Shown: positions 1 to 9,294, counted from the stretch's first letter. The stretch is DNA of 64,000 nt from an uncultured Collinsella sp. (GCA_900544645.1 UQWG01000002.1:1-64000), one strand, 5' to 3'. A program made the numbers and translations. The notes: generated by a model not told the origin, from the letters alone.

Positions 1-2
1 GC

Positions 3-113
3 GTCACGTTTTTGAGCATCGGCTACCAGGCCATGAAGGCCATCGCCACGTTCCTCGTCACCTGGTACAACTACTTCAGCCGCCGCTTCTTCCTCGAGGG
101 CGCACGGTCGTAG
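3..113 (+). CDS. C-terminal end of an unidentified protein (5' truncated by window edge)
   Basis: An open frame enters from the left edge and ends at TAG 111-113. The last 36 residues include a hydrophobic stretch (around AIATFLVTWYNYF) followed by a short basic and acidic tail ending LEGARS, which could be a membrane helix near the C-terminus. A strong rho-independent terminator begins 27 bases after the stop, which supports this as a real gene end. Too little is visible to name a family. Confidence 0.6.
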   Translation, partial: VTFLSIGYQAMKAIATFLVTWYNYFSRRFFLEGARS

Positions 114-139
114 TCGATTCACTATTTGCTTGAATGTAT

Positions 140-173
140 AACCGGTTGGAATTCCCGTTCCAACCGGTTTTTT
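140..173 (+). terminator. Rho-independent terminator after the left-edge gene
   Basis: Perfect 12-bp arms at 140-151 and 158-169 enclose a 6-base loop and run into six T residues on the + strand, directly downstream of the stop at 113. Confidence 0.9.
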
Positions 174-212
174 GTTTGCCGAGAGACCCGGCGACCCAGT
201 CCCATTCGCATG

Positions 213-250
213 AAAAACGGGCGGTCCGGATGTTGGTCCGAACCGCCCGT
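213..250 (-). terminator. Rho-independent terminator of the DUF4430 operon
   Basis: Arms at 217-230 and 237-250 (14 bp) form a GC-rich hairpin. Read on the minus strand it is followed by five T residues (213-217). It lies 23 bases beyond the minus-strand stop at 273. Confidence 0.88.
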
Positions 251-272
251 CTGGCGCGCTATGTCGAGGCCT

Positions 273-1175
273 CTAGCCCGTTACGTAATACCAAACGACG
301 TTGTCACCATTGGAGAGAACGTAGTTACTGCAGGCCGTCATGGGCGTTGTGCCGTTGACGGAGTACATCCAGCCGCTCGTGCCGCCGTACTGTTTCTCGG
401 CCAAACCACCAATCGCAGAAACATACGTGCCGTACGATGAGCCGTGTGCGTTGACAGAAAGGCCCAGCGCGCACAGGGCATCGTAAACGGTGGCGCCTTC
501 GTTAAAGGTAAAGGTGCCGCCAGAGGACACGGGATTGCCCACAGCGCTCGATGTGACCGAAACCGTCACCGTAACGTAGTTGAACTCCTGTGAGCCGCTT
601 TGGCTGCCCGAGGAGGCGTTTCCACCATTAGAGGATGAGGCTCCATCAGACGACTGGCCACCGCCCGAAGAAGCACCGCCAGACGCATTGGAAGTATCAC
701 CGGCTCCCGTATTTTGGGCAGCGGATTTATCGCCAGACTTCTTGCCGTCCTGACCATCGGACTTCTTGCTATCCGATTTTTTGTCCGATTCCTTGTTTGA
801 AGACTCGGAATCGTCCTTGGCGTCGTTCGAGCCCTTGGACTCATCTTTTGCAGCATCCGAAGATTTGGAATCCTTGGAACTGGCCTCGCCCGAAGCGGTA
901 GACGAGCCAGACCCATTGTCATCCTTGGAAACGACGCTCTCCCCCGTCACGGACTGAAAAATCCAATCAACGGACCAGGCGCCGCTCTCGGAGGGATGGA
1001 CAAAGCCCAGCGAGACGACGATCAGAATGGTGCACGCGGCAGTCAGAACGCCAAGGAGCGCTTTGTGCCGTGGGGCGGGCGCCGCCGAAGCGGCGCCCTT
1101 TTGCTTTGGATCATCGAGCTGGATAAACGAGGAGTCGGGCTGTTGCCCGCTGGTCTCCTTGGGCTTATCGGGCAT
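273..1175 (-). CDS. Membrane-anchored DUF4430 (transcobalamin-like) protein
   Basis: A 300-residue protein. A short cytoplasmic N-terminus is followed by one membrane helix (about residues 41-60, LLGVLTAACTILIVVSLGFV), then a roughly 100-residue Ser/Asp/Lys/Gly-rich spacer, then a single DUF4430 domain (about residues 195-300) with the features FNEGATVYDALCALG, GWMYSVNG and a final GDNVVWYYVTG. DUF4430 is related to the C-terminal fold of transcobalamin/intrinsic factor and occurs in secreted Gram-positive proteins, so corrinoid binding at the cell surface is a reasonable inference. The ATG at 1175 has AAGGG eight bases upstream and overlaps the upstream gene's stop by 11 bases. A GTG at 1184 is possible but poorly spaced. 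It is co-transcribed with the large DUF4430 protein upstream and therefore probably under the same cobalamin riboswitch. Confidence 0.85.
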   Translation of the reverse strand: MPDKPKETSGQQPDSSFIQLDDPKQKGAASAAPAPRHKALLGVLTAACTILIVVSLGFVHPSESGAWSVDWIFQSVTGESVVSKDDNGSGSSTASGEASSKDSKSSDAAKDESKGSNDAKDDSESSNKESDKKSDSKKSDGQDGKKSGDKSAAQNTGAGDTSNASGGASSGGGQSSDGASSSNGGNASSGSQSGSQEFNYVTVTVSVTSSAVGNPVSSGGTFTFNEGATVYDALCALGLSVNAHGSSYGTYVSAIGGLAEKQYGGTSGWMYSVNGTTPMTACSNYVLSNGDNVVWYYVTG

Positions 1176-4100
1176 TACCGTCACCCTTGCCGCGCTTGGT
1201 CAGCACGAAGACGGCGATGAGCGCGAGGCCAATCACGCCGGCGGCGATGCCAACGATGGCGAGCGGATTGGTGCCAGTCTCCTGCTCGGCAGCACTAGAG
1301 GACTTCTTAGCAGTGGTCGTGGAAGCAGCACCCGTATCGGACTTGGAATCGGACTTCTTGTCGGACTTGCTGTCCTTCTTGTCAGACTTCTTGTCAGACT
1401 TCTTCTCGTCCTTCTTATCGGACTTATCGGAGTCCTTCTTGTCGGACTTGTTGTCCTTGGTCTCGGTCTTGGTCGACACCGTCGTCTTGGTCGTCGGCTT
1501 ATGACCCGGGGCGACAGCGCCGCCCTTCGAGCCGGAGCCGGAACCCGCGCCAGTGCCAGCGCCAGTGCCGGAACCAGTACCGGTACCAGAACCGCCGCCG
1601 CCATTCGAACCAGCGCCGCCATTACCGCCAGGGTTAACGGCATTCTTGGTCCACTTGGCATACAGCGTCAGATCGGCCGTCACCGGCGTGCTAAAGTCAT
1701 ACGCCTGCGTGCAAGCCTCATCGGTACACCAACCGCCGAAAGTGTAGCCATCGCGCGTCGGATCGGCCGGCTTGACCAGCTTGCCATCGGCCGTAGCAAC
1801 AAACTTAGTGTCGCAAGCAGACCCGCCGTTGGAGTTAAAGGCAACCGTCCAAGACTCGACAGCTCCAAGTTTAAACAGCGTGCCCGAATCATTAATGTAG
1901 TAGAGATTGCCAGAAGCATCGGCAATGACCGGAGAGTCACAGTACTGGTAATGGCCAGCCGCATCATAAATCTGCGTCGCCTCTGCATCGCCGAGCGTAT
2001 AGCGATACACGCCACCACCAGCAGAGTAGTTGACGTAATCCTTGCTATCCGCGCTGTTTACGGTGAAGTACACATAGGTCTTGCCGCCCCGAACACTCAC
2101 CAGCGGAGTAGCAGCAATACCGTTGAGGCCAGCCGGCAGCGCCTTGCCGTCGGCAGCAGCGACCATCGTGGTCTTACCCGTCTTCAGGTTATAGAGAACC
2201 AGAGCAGAGCCAGTAGCCGTCTGTCCGCCGACAATCAGATTGTCACCGGACACCGCAGGGGCGCTCAGATTATTCGTAAGGCCCAGATCAACCGTCTTCT
2301 GTTCACTCAGCACGCCCTTCGACGAAAGCGAAATCACATGGAGCTTTCCGTCGTGCGTCATCTGATAGAAGGTCGAACCATTGGACGGATCGGCAATGCA
2401 ATCGGCATTTGCGACAGCGCCGAGCTTCATGGTCGAAACGACATCGCCCGTCGTCTTATCAATGCACTTAAGCGTACCCGCGCTCGTAGGAACGATGGCA
2501 TACTTATCCGTCAAAGCCGCACCAGTCCAGTAATAGCCCTCGGCAGGGTCGATGTTCTGCCAAGAAACTTCGCCCGTGGCAATCTTAATGCGCGCAAAGG
2601 AGCCGTTGCCGTAGGTCGCGTTGTAATTCTCGTCATACGAAATATCGACCGAGCCTACATAGACGTACTCGCCGTCCGAAACGACGGTGCAGGAGCTCTG
2701 CGTCAAGTCCGTCAAACCAGGCGTCAGCCACTTGCAGATCAGCTTGTCTGCAGTAATCGCCTGGACCGCACCGCCGTTGAGCGGAACGATGATAAGGCCA
2801 TTGGTATAGATCGGACGAGAGGTATAGCTCACCTTGGAGGCAAGCGGCGCAGAGGCAACCTTTTTGCCCGTGGACGAATCGATCTTAATGAGCTCGTTCT
2901 CGGTCGCGATGTACACAAAGCCGTTAGCAATGACAGGCTCGCTGCAGTTGGCATACTGCTGACCAGACTCGGCCTTCCAATCGAAGGCCCACTTAAGACC
3001 GGCGGCCTGCGCAGGCGTCTTGGCATCCGTTACGGTCGAACCGTTGCCACTGTTGCCGTAGCCGGCCCACTCGGCATCCCAATCAGGAGTCGTCGCGCTC
3101 GGATCCACGACAATCTTGTCGGGATCGGGCATGGGCGAATTATCGGTGGTATAGGCAAGCGTGACCTTATCGCCGCTCTTGAGCGTAATCTGATTGGCGC
3201 AGAGTAAGGAGGGCTCTCCGTTGATATACAGATGCCAATATTTATTGGTCGCAGCATCCCAACCATACGGCTTGTGATCGAACGGCGAAGTAATGGAATT
3301 CAGGAACCAGTACTCACCACTCTGGGAGCCGTTGTACGCAACGCCCTTGGCCTTCAGAACTGCCTCAATAAGGTTCTGGGCCGTGGAGCCTTCGGGCAGA
3401 GAAACATTGCTTGCCGTGCCCCAACGCGTATTGTTCCCGTTGACATCGGGACCGATAACATCGGCGGATCCAAGCACCTGACCGGGGAGGGCATCGGCGT
3501 CAGCACCATACATAAAGGTGACGGCATCGCCCTCATGGAGCTCGTAGGCACCGGCGCCAACGTCGGCGAACTTGCCATTTACGTAGAAGCGCCAATAGCT
3601 ATTGGTCGCAGCATCCCAGCCATAGGACTTACCATCGAACGGAGAATAAATGCCGTTGAGGAACCAGCCCCAAGACGATTCGCTAGCATCGAGCTTAAGG
3701 CCGGTCTGCTCAAGGAGATCCTTAGCAGTGGAGCCTGCCTTGAGACTCGTCTGGCCCGTCGAAGCCCAAACCTGCTGCTTGCCGTCCTTGTCCTTACCGA
3801 GAACCTGAACAGAAGCATGGACAGAATCGGAGGGCAGCTGGTCGCCCCAGCCACCGTAGAACCACGTGACGGTATCGCCGGCATGGATGGTGACATTGTC
3901 CGCCGTATAGTCACTCGACTTGCCGTTGATGAACAGCTGCCAATAGGTCGAATAATCTTGGGGCGTACCCAGCTCAACACCGTTGTACTTAAGGCTCAGA
4001 ATGAAGGAGCCCGCAGCAACGGCGTCGATGCCATTCGCCTCAAGCGCGACCTTCGTAAGGTCAAGTGCGCTCGAGCCGGACGTCACCACATACTGCGCGT

Positions 4101-4968
4101 TATCGACCCAAGCCTGAGTCTTGCCCATGGCATCGCGACCAATGACGGTCACATTTGCGGCAACCTGGTCCTTAACGACAGGGGACGAGCTACCAGCCGT
4201 ATAGGCAAACTCAATCTTCTGCCCCTGGGTGAGCTTGACGCTGCTCGCGCCAACCGAGGAAGACGCGCCGTCGACGAACAGCTGCCAGTAGGTATAAGTC
4301 GTCGGATCGTAGGCAAGCGTGCGGCCATCGCTCGGGGATGTGATGCTTTCGAGGTAGAAACCGTATGCCGTGCTCGGATCGTACTTCGCCTTGAAGCCTG
4401 TCTTCTCCTGCAGCTTAATGAAGGCATCCGCAGCCGTCGCGCCCTCGTCGAGCTTGAGCTGCGTAGGCGCCACCCAGGTCTGAGCCTTGCCGTCAGCATC
4501 GGTGCCGACAATCGAGAACGAGACCTCGACTTGTTTCTTGGCGACATCGCCAGTTTCTGTCGGGTTCTCCGTCTGGACGGCAGCCGCGGCGGCAGATCCT
4601 GCTTGGCCAGCGGATGCCGTCGAAGACTGCTCGCTCGTGGCAGGGCTCTCCCCCGTCGCCGAGCCTTCGTCGCCAGTTGCCGCCTCTGTTATGGCTGCAC
4701 TAGCTGCAGGCGCGCCCTCGGAATCCGAAACCTCGGCGCCGCTCTGCTCAGCGGTACCGCCCGCAAGCGCTGCGTCCTCGCCCGGCGTCGCAGCCTGAGC
4801 CACAGCCTCGGCAATGCCCTCGGCGCCCTCGGCCCACAGCTGAGCCGGCGTGGTGCCAAAGGCCATCGCGAAGGCCAGGAATGCCACCAGGCCGCGCTTG
4901 GCTACGCCGCGCGCAATTGCGCCACGGCGATGCGAGACGTGCTGGCGCTCGTCCTCAAACATATCCAT
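1165..4968 (-). CDS. Large secreted protein: four DUF4430 domains, PQQ-like beta-propeller, Listeria-Bacteroides repeat, C-terminal membrane anchor
   Basis: About 1267 residues. A long basic N-terminus (RRGAIARGVAKRG) leads into a signal sequence ending near PAQLWAEG. An Ala/Glu-rich linker follows, then four consecutive DUF4430-type domains (about residues 150-620), each with an acidic 'EGAT/GST' turn, a YWQLFVDG/YWRFYVNG/YWHLYING strand and a closing 'GDxVTxxY' strand. Next is a PQQ/BamB-like beta-propeller (about 640-1040; VIANGFVYIATEN, GEYVYVGSV, ADKLIC), an InlB-type repeat (SNGGSACDTK, GYTFGGWCTD, LYAKW), Gly/Ser and Lys/Asp/Ser-rich linkers, and a final helix with a KRGKG tail. No LPXTG motif is present, so it is probably membrane-held. 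The start was chosen for AGGAG just upstream of ATG 4968; ATG 5049 is an alternative. A cobalamin riboswitch precedes it, suggesting corrinoid or another small ligand is bound. Confidence 0.88.
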   Translation of the reverse strand: MDMFEDERQHVSHRRGAIARGVAKRGLVAFLAFAMAFGTTPAQLWAEGAEGIAEAVAQAATPGEDAALAGGTAEQSGAEVSDSEGAPAASAAITEAATGDEGSATGESPATSEQSSTASAGQAGSAAAAAVQTENPTETGDVAKKQVEVSFSIVGTDADGKAQTWVAPTQLKLDEGATAADAFIKLQEKTGFKAKYDPSTAYGFYLESITSPSDGRTLAYDPTTYTYWQLFVDGASSSVGASSVKLTQGQKIEFAYTAGSSSPVVKDQVAANVTVIGRDAMGKTQAWVDNAQYVVTSGSSALDLTKVALEANGIDAVAAGSFILSLKYNGVELGTPQDYSTYWQLFINGKSSDYTADNVTIHAGDTVTWFYGGWGDQLPSDSVHASVQVLGKDKDGKQQVWASTGQTSLKAGSTAKDLLEQTGLKLDASESSWGWFLNGIYSPFDGKSYGWDAATNSYWRFYVNGKFADVGAGAYELHEGDAVTFMYGADADALPGQVLGSADVIGPDVNGNNTRWGTASNVSLPEGSTAQNLIEAVLKAKGVAYNGSQSGEYWFLNSITSPFDHKPYGWDAATNKYWHLYINGEPSLLCANQITLKSGDKVTLAYTTDNSPMPDPDKIVVDPSATTPDWDAEWAGYGNSGNGSTVTDAKTPAQAAGLKWAFDWKAESGQQYANCSEPVIANGFVYIATENELIKIDSSTGKKVASAPLASKVSYTSRPIYTNGLIIVPLNGGAVQAITADKLICKWLTPGLTDLTQSSCTVVSDGEYVYVGSVDISYDENYNATYGNGSFARIKIATGEVSWQNIDPAEGYYWTGAALTDKYAIVPTSAGTLKCIDKTTGDVVSTMKLGAVANADCIADPSNGSTFYQMTHDGKLHVISLSSKGVLSEQKTVDLGLTNNLSAPAVSGDNLIVGGQTATGSALVLYNLKTGKTTMVAAADGKALPAGLNGIAATPLVSVRGGKTYVYFTVNSADSKDYVNYSAGGGVYRYTLGDAEATQIYDAAGHYQYCDSPVIADASGNLYYINDSGTLFKLGAVESWTVAFNSNGGSACDTKFVATADGKLVKPADPTRDGYTFGGWCTDEACTQAYDFSTPVTADLTLYAKWTKNAVNPGGNGGAGSNGGGGSGTGTGSGTGAGTGAGSGSGSKGGAVAPGHKPTTKTTVSTKTETKDNKSDKKDSDKSDKKDEKKSDKKSDKKDSKSDKKSDSKSDTGAASTTTAKKSSSAAEQETGTNPLAIVGIAAGVIGLALIAVFVLTKRGKGDGNAR

Positions 4969-5109
4969 TTGTCTCCTACTGTCTGTACTTGGAGCGTCGC
5001 CTTGAGGCTGCCCCACGTCATCGCGCATGTTGCGCTCGAGTTCCCCCATCGGGGACCCCCTTCCCTCCAGAGCCCTATGCACACCGGCGGCATACGCCGC
5101 AGCCGCATG

Positions 5110-5275
5110 CAAGATGGGAGGCGATCCGACTTAACCTTAACGACTCGGGCGCGCCGGCCGATCTGCGACGCGAGCATCCCGAGCCAAGAGGAATTACGGT
5201 TACTGGTACAGCTGGGGACTTGCACCCCGATTCTCCCAAATGCGCAGGATAACCGCGCATTCGTGCGTCTCCGCA
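5110..5275 (-). promoter_or_regulatory. Cobalamin (B12) riboswitch
   Basis: On the minus strand, bases 5226 to 5194 read GGTGCAAGTCCCCAGCTGTA followed by CCAGTAACCGTAA. This matches the conserved core of cobalamin aptamers (GGUGnnAAUCC..ACUGU.CCCGCAACnGUAA). It is preceded by the TTGGGAGAATC segment and followed, about 60 bases on, by a B12-box-like element AAGTCGGATCGCCTCCC (5132-5116; consensus AGYCRGRAGACCUGCC). It lies in the leader of the four-DUF4430 gene. The family identification rests on motif matching; the exact boundaries and the expression platform were not folded. Confidence 0.87.
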
Positions 5276-5293
5276 CCACCATCTAGGCCATCG

Positions 5294-5322
5294 ATTATTA
5301 CCGTCAAAATGGTATCACGCAA
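5294..5322 (-). promoter_or_regulatory. Candidate promoter of the riboswitch/DUF4430 operon
   Basis: Minus-strand TTGCGT (5322-5317) and AATAAT (5299-5294) are separated by 17 bases and lie just upstream of the riboswitch aptamer. Confidence 0.5.
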
Positions 5323-5348
5323 AAGGGCCTCGCACGCAGGCGAAGCCC
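5321..5348 (-). terminator. Terminator of the ABC1-kinase gene
   Basis: A nine-base-pair stem with one G-T pair (5340-5348 with 5325-5333) is followed on the minus strand by TTTT (5324-5321). It sits about 50 bases beyond the stop at 5400 and separates that operon from the riboswitch. Confidence 0.75.
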
Positions 5349-5399
5349 AAGGTAAAAGCTATTGTTTGCGATAGGAAAATGCGGTGACGGCCGCAGCCT

Positions 5400-7163
5400 C
5401 TAGTGCTTGCCGCCGTGACTGTTGAGCCAGATATTGCGGCCCAGCATAAGCGCCAGCACCAGCGCGCTCACGTAGCCAAAGAAGCCGATGACCGGAATGC
5501 CGAGGACAACCGGCTCGATGCGCGCGTAGTACACCACCGACGAACCGATAAACAGGCCGGCGATAACGATAGCCATCGACATGCGGTCGATAATTCCACC
5601 CAGCTGTCGCAACGCCTTATCGCTGCTCATGATCTGCGTGTTTACCTTAAGCTGGCCGCGCGTGAGCATACGCGAAGCCAAGCCCAGATACTCGGCCGCC
5701 TCGAGCGAGCCCTTCGCCGCGCGATAACTGCTCGCTGCAAAGTCGCGGCTCATCTCGCGCATGCGGGCGTAGGTGCTCTTCTCGTTTTTGATGTGCGTCT
5801 GGATGATCTGGATCATGTTGACGTTAGGCATGTACTCGGTCAACAGGCCCTCGAGCGTCACCATGCCGCGGGCGAACATTGTCACCACGCTCGGCAGCTC
5901 AACGTCATTTTTGCGCGCGAGGTTTAACAGCGAGGTCAAAAACTCACCGATATCCAGGTCCTTAAGGTCAAGGCCCGCAAAGTCAGCCACGATAAAGTCC
6001 AAATCGGACAAAAAGGCCGAATGGTCAAGCTCGGCCGAATCGCCGCGCGTCACGGCAAAGCGCATGAGCGAATCCTTGAGCTTGGGCACGTCACCCTCGG
6101 CCACGGCGAAAATCATGTCCTTGACGATACCGCGATCGTGGCTCGACATACGCCCGACCATGCCCAAGTCGATAAAGTAAACGATGCCGTCCTTGAGAAT
6201 GATGTTTCCCGCATGCGGGTCGGCATGGAAAAAGCCGTCATCAAGCACCTGCGACGAGTAGTCCTCGACAATCGCGGCACCGATCTTTTCCAAGTCATAG
6301 CCCTCGGCCACCAAGCGTTCAGGATCGGCGATCGAAATGCCGTCGACGTAGTCCATAACCACCACGTGTTCGGTGCACAGGTCCAGATAGGATTTAGGGC
6401 ACGTCACGCCATGAACGCTCTTATGGAACTCGTAGAAGTCGTTGAGGTTTTTGGCCTCGGCCAAAAAGTTGGTCTCCTCGCGAAACGAGGTCCACAGCTC
6501 CTCGACCACGCCGTGCAGGTCAACGAATTGATCGGTATTGACGAACTTGGAAACGATACGCACCACCGAGCGGATGATATCGATGTCCTGTGCCATAACC
6601 TGCTGCGCACCGGGGCGCTGCACCTTGACGGCCACGTCCTCGCCCGTCACCAGACGAGCGCGGTGCACCTGCGCGAGCGATGCGCTACCAAGCGGATTGG
6701 GGTCGATCGCATCGAACATCTCCCCCAGGCGCAGGCCGTATTCCTCTTCCAAGCAGCGGAGCACTACCTCGTACGGCACCGGCTCCACGTCGGAGCGCAA
6801 GCGGCGCAGCTCATCGCAAAAGCGTTGCGGCAGAATCTCGGACCGGTTGGCCAGAATCTGCCCCATCTTGACGAACATGGGGCCGAGTTCCTCGAGCAGG
6901 CGGCGCAAACGAACCGGCGTGAGGTTATCCCACACGCGGTACTTTTTGACCAGGCGAACGATCTGCCCAATGCGTTCGCGACGACCCGCCGGCGTGAGCT
7001 GGTATTCCTCGTCCGGCGCCATCGCGTCGGGCTCTTCGGGCACCATATCGACAGCGCGCGGCTTTTTGCGAGCGCCCGAGACGGCGGCATCGACCTCATC
7101 GACAACCGCCGCCTCGTCACCCAAGGGATCTAGATTGTTGTAATCGGTGGTGGAATCTGCCAT
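5400..7163 (-). CDS. ABC1 atypical kinase family protein (UbiB/AarF-like)
   Basis: A 587-residue protein with ABC1/ADCK family hallmarks: the KxGQ-type segment (VKMGQILANRSEILP, about residues 96-110), the Ala-rich loop SASLAQVHRA with the VAVKVQRPG lysine strand, the catalytic region HADPHAGNIILKDG, and the metal-binding IDLGMVG. Two hydrophobic helices close the protein (about 530-580), so it is anchored in the membrane. UbiB-type kinases support isoprenoid-quinone or lipid metabolism in other bacteria; the substrate here cannot be read from sequence. Only eight bases separate it from the phasin-like gene upstream, so the two are an operon. That pairing of a phasin-like protein with an ABC1 kinase suggests a lipid- or membrane-related role (inference). 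Confidence 0.9.
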   Translation of the reverse strand: MADSTTDYNNLDPLGDEAAVVDEVDAAVSGARKKPRAVDMVPEEPDAMAPDEEYQLTPAGRRERIGQIVRLVKKYRVWDNLTPVRLRRLLEELGPMFVKMGQILANRSEILPQRFCDELRRLRSDVEPVPYEVVLRCLEEEYGLRLGEMFDAIDPNPLGSASLAQVHRARLVTGEDVAVKVQRPGAQQVMAQDIDIIRSVVRIVSKFVNTDQFVDLHGVVEELWTSFREETNFLAEAKNLNDFYEFHKSVHGVTCPKSYLDLCTEHVVVMDYVDGISIADPERLVAEGYDLEKIGAAIVEDYSSQVLDDGFFHADPHAGNIILKDGIVYFIDLGMVGRMSSHDRGIVKDMIFAVAEGDVPKLKDSLMRFAVTRGDSAELDHSAFLSDLDFIVADFAGLDLKDLDIGEFLTSLLNLARKNDVELPSVVTMFARGMVTLEGLLTEYMPNVNMIQIIQTHIKNEKSTYARMREMSRDFAASSYRAAKGSLEAAEYLGLASRMLTRGQLKVNTQIMSSDKALRQLGGIIDRMSMAIVIAGLFIGSSVVYYARIEPVVLGIPVIGFFGYVSALVLALMLGRNIWLNSHGGKH

Positions 7164-7171
7164 CTGCGCTG

Positions 7172-7588
7172 CTACTCGGCCTCTTCGGTATCCTTCGCAT
7201 CGTCGGGCTCAACGGACTCGACGGGCACCGAGGTCACGTTGTCCTCGACCGAATCGACGATGTCGCGCACATGGGCCAGGAAGGCCGTGCGCTCGGGGGC
7301 GGTCATAACGCGGACGCGAGCCAGAATGAGCTCGTCGAGCACGCGCTGGGCCGCGGTCTCGCCCTGCATGCCCAAGCGCTCAGTCAGATCGGAGATGGTA
7401 CCGCCGGCCTGCTCGAACATGTCGGACACACTGCGGGCGATATCGGGGGTGGCGGTGTCCTTGCGGACCTGCTCGCCTTTGGTGTTAAGGTCGTCGAGGA
7501 CCTTCTTGCCGCCTTCGACAGCAACGGCGGCAGCGCCAAAGCCCACGTTAATGGCGCCGTTAACAAGCTGATCGAGTTTCATAACCAT
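7172..7588 (-). CDS. Phasin-like small helical protein
   Basis: 138 residues. The N-terminus (MVMKLDQLVNGAINVGFGAA) carries a mildly hydrophobic stretch, followed by a helix with charged heptads and an Asp/Glu-rich tail ending DDAKDTEEAE. The composition and helix layout resemble PhaF/PhaI-type phasins and the small partners that accompany ABC1 kinases. The ATG at 7588 has GGAG six bases upstream; the TTG at 7600 lies inside that ribosome-binding site and is not the start. The gene is immediately upstream of, and co-oriented with, the ABC1 kinase. No enzymatic motif is visible, so the name is a fold-level guess. Confidence 0.7.
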   Translation of the reverse strand: MVMKLDQLVNGAINVGFGAAAVAVEGGKKVLDDLNTKGEQVRKDTATPDIARSVSDMFEQAGGTISDLTERLGMQGETAAQRVLDELILARVRVMTAPERTAFLAHVRDIVDSVEDNVTSVPVESVEPDDAKDTEEAE

Positions 7589-7687
7589 GGTTATCTCCAA
7601 TCACAAACAACTGCATTGGCGTTCTTGTACCCAAGATTGAGCGAAAGCGACAAAGCGTTTTAGCGCTATTCGATCGACGGGAAATCC

Positions 7688-9211
7688 CTACCTCACGTTG
7701 TCGTTCATCGCGAAAGAGTTCTTCATGGCGCAGCTCGTGGTGTAGAGCACCTTGCCCAGCAGGGCATCGGTCTCCACGCGCACAAGCTCGGCAAAGGCCT
7801 CGTTGGCGCGTGCAAGCTCGGCAGGCACCTCGGCCTCGGGTAGCGCGGCTACGGCAGCATCGACGTCATGGATCTGCTTGTGGCCCATGCCACCGACCTT
7901 CTCCTGATAATCCTCGACCGCGCGACCGCACTCATGGAAGCGGACGTCGGCCAGGGCGCCGATCAGGCGGTTGGCCCAGTAGAAGTTTTCGGACGTCACG
8001 CGAGCCTGCGTGTCGGCATAGTACTCGGGCATGGTCTCGACGTTGGCGTACAGCGGGACCAGCGCGTTAAACGAGTTGGAGCCAAAGGCCATCCACTGCA
8101 CGGCGCGATACGCCGGCTGCGCATAGGGGCGCAGCTGCAACACGGCAAGCTGGCTGTTGCGGTTGATGCCGATGGGACGATATGCGCCACGCGTAGCGGG
8201 CGTGCCCTTGCTGCCGTAGCAGTCGTACTCCGTGCCCTGGTAGTGGCTCGAGAGTACGTACTTGATGTCCTCGATGGTCACCTTGCGCTCGGGCACGCGG
8301 CTCCAGGGGATATCGTCGCTCTCGGGCGTGTAGTCGGCCTCGGGACCATCCCACACGTCACTGGGGTTGAGGCAGCGCTGCATGTACCAGGCGCGCGGCG
8401 TGTTGTAGACGTGGTCGCTGTCGCTGTGCGAGCCAAAGGCCTCGCGCGGGTTAAAGACCGCAGCCGAGCCGTAGCCCTCGACGCCCAGCGTCAGGTCCAG
8501 ATGCCACTCGGCCATCCAGGAGCGCAGGTCGGCCGAGCACATGTGGTCGGTCTGGGCGCCCTCGGCGTCATCCAGGTCAAAGCTGTCGATACCCAGCTGG
8601 TTGGGCATGGTCACATAGGCGTCGTCAGGCACGCGCTTGGCAATCCAGTGGTGGCCGCCGATGGTCTCGAGCCACCAGATCTCGTCCACGTCGCTAAAGG
8701 CGATACCGTTGTTCTCGTAGGTGCCGTAGCGCTCGAGCAGGTCGCCCAAGATACGCACGCCGTCGCGGGCGGACTTGGCATACGGCAGCACCAGGGTCAC
8801 CATGTCCTCCTCGCCCAGGCCACCGGGCTGCGCCGGCACATAGCCGTCCTCACCCTCGTTGCCCATGGCGGGCACGTAGTCCACGAGCGGATCGGCGCCG
8901 CAGACGCGCTCGTTGGTGGTAAGCGTCTCGGTTGCGGACATGCCAACATTGAGCTCGTTGAAACCGGCCTCGGCCCAGATACCGTGGCCCGGGACAACAT
9001 CGGGGACGCTCGTATAGCGCATGGGGTTATCGGGCAGCTCAACGGTCAGGTGGCTCAGGACGCTCGTGTAGACGCGCGGCTGCTCGTCGGGATGCACTAC
9101 GCGCATGCGCTTGGGCTCAAATACCCCGTTGGACGAGTCCTCGTTACGCGCGACCAGGGTCGACCCGTCGTAGCTTGCGTTTTTACCGACCAGAATCGTT
9201 GTGCACGGCAT
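7688..9211 (-). CDS. C69 family dipeptidase (PepD-like, Ntn-hydrolase)
   Basis: 507 residues. The N-terminus CTTILVGKNASYDGSTLVAR followed by NEDS is the signature of peptidase family C69/U34, where the cysteine becomes the N-terminal nucleophile. Here it is residue 3, so little processing is needed. Downstream family segments include GNEGEDGY, WWLETIGGHHWIAKRVPDD and SHYQGTEYDCYG. The family hydrolyses dipeptides, consistent with amino-acid fermentation. The second ATG (9211) was chosen because AGGAGG lies six bases before it; the first ATG (9217) abuts the same AGGAGG. It appears to be a single-gene unit, with a repeat element upstream. Confidence 0.93.
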   Translation of the reverse strand: MPCTTILVGKNASYDGSTLVARNEDSSNGVFEPKRMRVVHPDEQPRVYTSVLSHLTVELPDNPMRYTSVPDVVPGHGIWAEAGFNELNVGMSATETLTTNERVCGADPLVDYVPAMGNEGEDGYVPAQPGGLGEEDMVTLVLPYAKSARDGVRILGDLLERYGTYENNGIAFSDVDEIWWLETIGGHHWIAKRVPDDAYVTMPNQLGIDSFDLDDAEGAQTDHMCSADLRSWMAEWHLDLTLGVEGYGSAAVFNPREAFGSHSDSDHVYNTPRAWYMQRCLNPSDVWDGPEADYTPESDDIPWSRVPERKVTIEDIKYVLSSHYQGTEYDCYGSKGTPATRGAYRPIGINRNSQLAVLQLRPYAQPAYRAVQWMAFGSNSFNALVPLYANVETMPEYYADTQARVTSENFYWANRLIGALADVRFHECGRAVEDYQEKVGGMGHKQIHDVDAAVAALPEAEVPAELARANEAFAELVRVETDALLGKVLYTTSCAMKNSFAMNDNVR

Positions 9212-9294
9212 GCGCATCCTCCTTGAGCGAAGAAATCAAACGGCAACAGTGTATCGCTTCGGCGCAGAAAGGGCGAAACCACGGCCTCGGCAGC

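Noticed and set aside
1027..3207. 726-residue + strand frame
   Set aside because: It is the antisense of the DUF4430 gene; no domain matches and low-complexity translation.
5190..5240. tRNA-like string near 5200-5240
   Set aside because: The bases that recall a tRNA arm form the conserved core of the cobalamin riboswitch on the other strand; no cloverleaf could be drawn.
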